The notes below the pieces were generated by a model, which saw only the letters and a list, made by a program, of their open reading frames with translations, made no database searches and was not told where the DNA came from. The position numbers were made by a program, and so were the translations under genes. This document shows, in pieces, positions 60,395 through 64,000 of a DNA stretch of 64,000 bases (the first letter of the stretch is position 1; each line of letters opens with the position of its first letter). Source of the DNA: Peptoniphilus sp. BV3C26 (lineage in GTDB: Bacteria; Bacillota; Clostridia; Tissierellales; Peptoniphilaceae); contig NZ_AWXB01000058.1 of assembly GCF_000478985.1 (NCBI RefSeq), positions 1 to 64,000 of the forward strand. Direction: 5' to 3'.

Positions 60395-61414
60395 ATGAAA
60401 TTAATGAAAAAAATATCTTTATTTGCCCTAAGTGGAGTAATTTTATCGGGACTTTTTTCAGTTAAAACTCAAGCTGCTCAATATGCAACCATACCAACTT
60501 TTAAAGTTACCTTGAACGATAGAATTTTTGAAGGTACTTACAGTCAATATCCTCTTTTGGTTTATAAAGACATAACTTATTTTCCAATGACTTACTATAC
60601 AACAAGATTTTTAGGAGTTGAAACAAGTTGGAATTCTTATGACGGCCTTGGCATAAATCAAACAGGTATAAGAGGAGAATATCATTTTTACGGACAAGGT
60701 TTTAAAAATGCAAATTCTTATCCTGTAGAAATCCCGACTTTTAAAATTAAAGTTAACGGCAAATCAATTTATAATCAAGATGAAAAATATCCTCTTTTAA
60801 TTTTTAGAGATGTTACTTATTTCCCAATGACTTGGAGGTTTTGTGTAGATGAATTTGGCTGGGCTTATAGATTTACAAATGAAAACGGTCTTGAAATAAA
60901 ATCTATAAATAAGGCTCCAGAAAAAGCTCAACCGAATCCTCAAAGTCCAACAGTTAAAAAAGAACTTCCTCCAATTGGAATGGGAAAATTGGAAAATGAC
61001 GGAAAATATATTTATTATTTTAGAGAAGGAAATATTATAAAAGTAGATGAAAAAGATTTTTCTCAAAAAATAGTTTCAAGAAATGTAAATGTTAGAAATA
61101 ACGGAGTTGACCTATACGTTCTTGACGGAAATATTTATTATATAGACGGAAGAGATAATTCTCTTATGAATGGAAACGGAAATGACTTAAATTACGGTTA
61201 TAGCGTTGAAAGTATTGAAAAATCTTCCCCATACTTTATAGCTAATTTCTCAAGCAATAAAGATGGAAGTATGCAAACTGTCATTTATGATAAAAACCAA
61301 AAAAATATATACACAGCTCAAGACATAGACTTAAGTAAGGGATATAAAATAGACAAGAATATTTTCTCCTATACTGATCTTAAGGGCATGGCACAAGATA
61401 TAACTTTAAAATAA
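60395..61414 (+). CDS. Secreted protein with two copper-amine-oxidase-like repeats
   Basis: A 339-residue exported protein. The signal peptide MKLMKKISLFALSGVILSGL ends near TQAAQ. Two tandem repeats follow: IPTFKVTLNDRIFEGTYSQY with PLLVYKDITYFPMTYY (about residues 32-85) and IPTFKIKVNGKSIYNQDEKY with PLLIFRDVTYFPMTWR (about 110-165). Each resembles the copper amine oxidase N-like (stalk) domain, with YFPMT in place of the usual IPLR. After a Pro-rich linker (APEKAQPNPQSP) the C-terminal part (about 195-339) looks like a short beta-propeller-type region (DGKYIYYFREGNIIKV, DGNIYYIDGRD). AAGGAGATG precedes the ATG. Function is unknown; probably a cell-surface protein. Confidence 0.85.
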   Translation: MKLMKKISLFALSGVILSGLFSVKTQAAQYATIPTFKVTLNDRIFEGTYSQYPLLVYKDITYFPMTYYTTRFLGVETSWNSYDGLGINQTGIRGEYHFYGQGFKNANSYPVEIPTFKIKVNGKSIYNQDEKYPLLIFRDVTYFPMTWRFCVDEFGWAYRFTNENGLEIKSINKAPEKAQPNPQSPTVKKELPPIGMGKLENDGKYIYYFREGNIIKVDEKDFSQKIVSRNVNVRNNGVDLYVLDGNIYYIDGRDNSLMNGNGNDLNYGYSVESIEKSSPYFIANFSSNKDGSMQTVIYDKNQKNIYTAQDIDLSKGYKIDKNIFSYTDLKGMAQDITLK

Positions 61415-61427
61415 TAAAATATATATT

Positions 61428-61455
61428 ACCGGGCTGAAATAAGCCCGGTTTTTAT
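61428..61455 (+). terminator. Terminator after secreted repeat protein
   Basis: Stem ACCGGGCT-GAAATA-AGCCCGGT followed by TTTTATTTTTT. Confidence 0.92.
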
Positions 61456-61507
61456 TTTTTTTGAATAATTTTTATTTTTGTTTCATAATAGCTTATTGGA
61501 GGTAGAA

Positions 61508-62380
61508 ATGATTGATATTATAATTATAGGCGCAGGTCCCAGTGGGGTTAGTGCCGCCCTATATGCAAAAGCAAGGGGTAAAAATATTTTAGTTTTTGAA
61601 AAAGAAAAAATCGGTGGTTTAATTTCAAATGTTTCAAAGGTTAGCCATTATGCTTCCGTTGAAAAGGATGAAACCGGTCCTGAATTTGCAAAAAGATTGG
61701 AAGACCAATTAAATTATTCTCAAATTCCTGTAAAATTTGAAGAAGTTAAAAAAATCGAAAAAATCGGAGATTCTTTTAAAGTTACAACAAATAAAGACCA
61801 ATATGCATCTCAAAAAGTTATTTGTGCTTGCGGTTCAAGTCTAAAAGAATTACCTTTAAATGTTCCGGAAGATTTTTCTGTTAAACATTGGCCTTTAGGA
61901 AATGAAGAAGAGTTAAAGGGCAAAACCGTCATTATTAACGGTGGATCTGATGGTGCAAGTAAAGAAGCTCTTTACATTTCTAAGTTTGCAAAGGAAGTTC
62001 ATATAGTTCAAGACCAAGATAAACTTATGTGTATTGATGAATTTAAAAGACAAATTGAAAATTCTGAAAATATTAAGGTTCACACTTCATCAAAATTACT
62101 TGAAATTAATGTTGTAAATGGAAAGTGTTTAAGTGCAAAATTGACAAATTCTGAAATAAAAGATGATAAGGGCATTGAAATTTATGCTCAAATCGGTCAA
62201 AATGGCAACAGTGAAATTCTAAAGGATTTTGCAAATGTTAATAATACTTTCTTAGATGAAGATATAATTTCAAAAACTTCAGGACTTTTCTTTGCAGGAG
62301 ATATTCGTGTAAAGCCTGTTAAACAAATTGCAACAGCTGTTTGTGACGGTTGCCTTGCAGGAATTAATGCTTGTAAATAA
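61508..62380 (+). CDS. Thioredoxin-reductase-like FAD oxidoreductase lacking CxxC
   Basis: A 290-residue two-dinucleotide-domain flavoprotein. The start at 61508 follows GGAGGT. FAD motif IIGAGPSGVSAALYAKARG (residues 6-24), NAD(P) motif INGGSDGASKEALYIS (about 151-166) and the C-terminal FAD motif GLFFAGDIR followed by KQIATAVCDGCLAGI (about 258-285) follow the thioredoxin reductase fold. The redox-active CATC of TrxR, expected about residue 135, is absent; the corresponding stretch reads SVKHWPLGNEEE. The protein is therefore not a classical TrxR; it may be a ferredoxin/flavodoxin-NAD(P) reductase-type or other oxidoreductase. It stands alone with a strong terminator. Confidence 0.87.
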   Translation: MIDIIIIGAGPSGVSAALYAKARGKNILVFEKEKIGGLISNVSKVSHYASVEKDETGPEFAKRLEDQLNYSQIPVKFEEVKKIEKIGDSFKVTTNKDQYASQKVICACGSSLKELPLNVPEDFSVKHWPLGNEEELKGKTVIINGGSDGASKEALYISKFAKEVHIVQDQDKLMCIDEFKRQIENSENIKVHTSSKLLEINVVNGKCLSAKLTNSEIKDDKGIEIYAQIGQNGNSEILKDFANVNNTFLDEDIISKTSGLFFAGDIRVKPVKQIATAVCDGCLAGINACK

Positions 62381-62413
62381 AAAAAGCTATGGGAAATTTC
62401 CCATAGCTTTTTT
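62381..62413. terminator. Bidirectional terminator
   Basis: Stem AAAAAGCTATGGG/CCCATAGCTTTTTT between convergent genes. Confidence 0.92.
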
Positions 62414-62416
62414 CTT

Positions 62417-63541
62417 TTAAAATTCAGTAAGATATTTTATTATAGCTTTTGCAGCTTTTATAAATTCTTCAATTACCACATATTCTTCTTTTGTGTGGAC
62501 TTTTTCCATGCCGGCTCCTATTATTATAGAGTTAAAGCCTTCTTCTGCAAAAAAGTTTGCGTCAGAACCTCCCCCTATTATTTGTAAGTCTGCATCAATT
62601 CCCATGTCTGCATATATTTTTTGAAATTCTTTTGCAAATTTTAAATCGTCTTTTGAGGTTAGGGGCGGATATACAAATTCTTTTTCTATTTCAAATTTTC
62701 CCCCATATTTTTTAGCACTTTCTTTGCCGATTTTTTCAAACTCAGATAAATATTGTTCCAATTTTTCTTTTTTGTGGGATCTCATTTCTCCATGGCAATA
62801 AGCATAATCAGGCACTACATTTGTTGGAAAGTCGCAATGTATCTCTGAAATATTTGCCGTTGTAATTTCGTCAATTCTTCCAAGTTTAATTTTGCTTATA
62901 GTTTCAGCTAATATTTTTATTGCATTTATTCCTGCTTCAGGATTTATTCCGGCGTGAGATGTTTTTCCATAGGCTTTTAAGAAGTAGTTTGATGCACAGG
63001 GTGCCTGATAGGCTACATGGCAGGAAGGGCCAGCGTTATCAACTACAATCATATTTTTTGCAGGGTTTATATTTTTATAAACTTCCTTCCAATTTATATT
63101 TTGTGCTCCAAGCATTCCTGCTTCTTCTCCTGGTGTGAAAATACAATAAATATCTCTGTGGGCAATTTTATTTTCTTTTAAATATTTAATTGCATATAAG
63201 ACAGTGGCAAGTCCTGCTTTGTCATCTCCACCTAAGGTGGTACTGCCGTCTGTTCTTATTATTTTTTCTTCTTCTACAATTTTTACATTTTTATTAGGCT
63301 CAACTACATCCATGTGGGCTGAAAAAGTGACTCCTTGTCCCTCACCTTTTATATGGGCGAAAATTGTGGGACAGTTTCCTCCATAGGTATCTTGAGACTC
63401 ATCAAGATAGATTTCTGCGCCTATGTTTTCTAAAAATTTTATTATATGTTTTGCCACTTCTTTTTCCTTTAGAGATGGTGAATGAATTTCTACAAGTTCT
63501 TTGAATATTTTTTTTAATTCTTCTTCATTAAAATTTTTCAT
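62417..63541 (-). CDS. M20 family metallopeptidase (PepT-like)
   Basis: A 374-residue di-zinc peptidase of the peptidase T-like branch of M20. Metal and catalytic residues are visible: FSAHMDVVEP (His and Asp, about residue 74), LGGDDKAGLATV (bridging Asp, about 104), FTPGEEAGMLGA (catalytic Glu pair, about 136), IVVDNAG (Asp, about 162) and a late His in EKVHTKEEY (about 347). An inserted dimerisation domain (about 175-285) includes GKTSHAGINPEAG. Substrate is likely a tripeptide or dipeptide. GAGGAAAAA precedes the ATG, and the start overlaps the 3' end of the upstream gene by 14 bases, so the two are co-transcribed. Confidence 0.92.
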   Translation of the reverse strand: MKNFNEEELKKIFKELVEIHSPSLKEKEVAKHIIKFLENIGAEIYLDESQDTYGGNCPTIFAHIKGEGQGVTFSAHMDVVEPNKNVKIVEEEKIIRTDGSTTLGGDDKAGLATVLYAIKYLKENKIAHRDIYCIFTPGEEAGMLGAQNINWKEVYKNINPAKNMIVVDNAGPSCHVAYQAPCASNYFLKAYGKTSHAGINPEAGINAIKILAETISKIKLGRIDEITTANISEIHCDFPTNVVPDYAYCHGEMRSHKKEKLEQYLSEFEKIGKESAKKYGGKFEIEKEFVYPPLTSKDDLKFAKEFQKIYADMGIDADLQIIGGGSDANFFAEEGFNSIIIGAGMEKVHTKEEYVVIEEFIKAAKAIIKYLTEF

Positions 63542-64000
63542 TTTTTTCCTCTTTTTTAAGTTTTTTAATTATTTTCTTTGTTTTTTCTGGTGGATAGGGA
63601 GCATTTTTTAAATTGTAATAATTTTTATCTATGACCAGGGCCTTTGTAGGAATATTTTCTTTTCCCGTAGGAACAAGTACATAATCATCTTCTAAAATTG
63701 TATCATCTTCTGTAATATAATTATACTTTTTATATGAGTCTTTAAAGACTACGCTTAAATAAATTAAATCTCCTTCATGTCTTGGTGCTTTTTTTGCGAG
63801 TTTTATGTTAAAAATATCAAATTCGTCATAATAGGACAAAATACTTTTTATTAATTTTATAAAAGTAAGCCATGATTTAGGCAGATTTTCTATGTTAAAA
63901 TCTCCCTCTAAACTTTCGCTTTCAAGATTTCTATAATCAATTGTGATTTTACATTTTATATTGTCAATTTCTGATGGAATTACCTTTTTCTTTTTCCCAC
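63528..64000 (-). CDS. Hypothetical protein (5' end outside window)
   Basis: A partial gene: the frame is open from the window edge (reading GKKKKVIPSEIDNIKCKITI) to the stop at 63528, 156 codons so far. An internal TTG at 63839 is not a likely start since the frame continues upstream. The C-terminal 60 residues contain ILEDDYVLVPTGKENIPTKA followed by NAPYPPEKTKKIIKK, a pattern I associate with an uncharacterised small beta-rich domain that occurs in several Firmicute proteins ('valued at VLVP.G..N... A.V'). No catalytic motif is seen. It overlaps the M20 peptidase gene by 14 bases and is probably in the same operon. Function unknown. Confidence 0.7.
   Translation of the reverse strand, partial: GKKKKVIPSEIDNIKCKITIDYRNLESESLEGDFNIENLPKSWLTFIKLIKSILSYYDEFDIFNIKLAKKAPRHEGDLIYLSVVFKDSYKKYNYITEDDTILEDDYVLVPTGKENIPTKALVIDKNYYNLKNAPYPPEKTKKIIKKLKKEEKNEKF

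Noticed and set aside
60797-61066. Minus-strand frame inside the secreted repeat protein gene
   Set aside because: Shadow frame opposite a gene with a signal peptide, ribosome site, promoter and terminator.

Overview
The window is AT-rich throughout and reads as chromosome of a low-GC, Gram-positive, anaerobic Firmicute. A tRNA-Met-responsive T-box upstream of metG, purine-rich Shine-Dalgarno sites, many TTG starts, short U-run terminators, WhiA beside an HPr gene, CarD beside YacL, Feo genes, methionine gamma-lyase and no respiratory genes fit a member of the Clostridia/Tissierellia, most likely a Peptoniphilaceae-type coccus. The genus is an inference. I see no rRNA, prophage, intact insertion sequence or CRISPR array. 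About 60 protein genes, one tRNA and one candidate non-coding RNA are supported.

Layout. 1-3100: 3' truncated metG with its T-box leader, a GlsB-like membrane protein, an HD phosphohydrolase and tRNA-Arg(CCU). 3100-6200: a structured gap, a PAP2 phosphatase, a lipoprotein with copper-amine-oxidase-like domains and a small membrane protein. 6190-13165: a run of ABC transporter genes, namely a NitT/TauT-type importer followed by a MacB-type ATPase and a giant FtsX-like coiled-coil permease broken by a frameshift. 13230-20520: a guanylate-kinase-like gene, then on the minus strand the operon CDF exporter, trkA, trkH, second degenerate trkA, ung, alpha/beta hydrolase (frameshifted). 20600-26420: AI-2E-type permease, SpoIIM-like protein, universal stress protein, malic enzyme-fumC pair and a lipoprotein. 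26435-31447: a DltA-DltC-DltB-like acylation operon whose last gene fuses an SGNH-like domain to a polysaccharide deacetylase. 31550-41400: YacL/CarD, M18 aminopeptidase, LTA-synthase-like enzyme, methionine gamma-lyase with an NhaC-family carrier, DegV. 41227-45257: ZIP transporter and feoA-feoA-feoB-FeoB-associated peptide. 45319-49124: glyoxalase II, a candidate ncRNA, dispersed hairpin repeats and an SLH-domain protein. 49257-53309: MoxR-VWA pair and MgtE. 53365-60144: whiA-hpr-dnaE-pfkA-trmL-HAD. 60395-64000: a secreted repeat protein, a thioredoxin-reductase-like flavoprotein, an M20 peptidase and a truncated unknown gene.

How the genes fit together. Cation homeostasis is strongly represented (TrkH/TrkA, CDF, ZIP, Feo, MgtE). 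Cell-envelope genes form a second theme (LTA-synthase-like, Dlt-like acylation with deacetylase, PAP2, SLH protein, two proteins with copper-amine-oxidase-like domains). Central carbon and amino acid metabolism is fermentative (malic enzyme, fumarase, PFK, methionine gamma-lyase).

Most notable observations: (1) four genes carry single-base frameshifts, each exactly at an A/T homopolymer of 7-9 bases, which is either a systematic sequencing error or slippage/phase variation; (2) the four-gene Dlt-like cassette with an SGNH-NodB fusion is the best candidate for an under-described system; (3) a promoter-to-terminator unit of about 244 nt with strong secondary structure and no gene; (4) a modular palindromic repeat family in two intergenic regions; (5) a probable ATA start codon in yacL.
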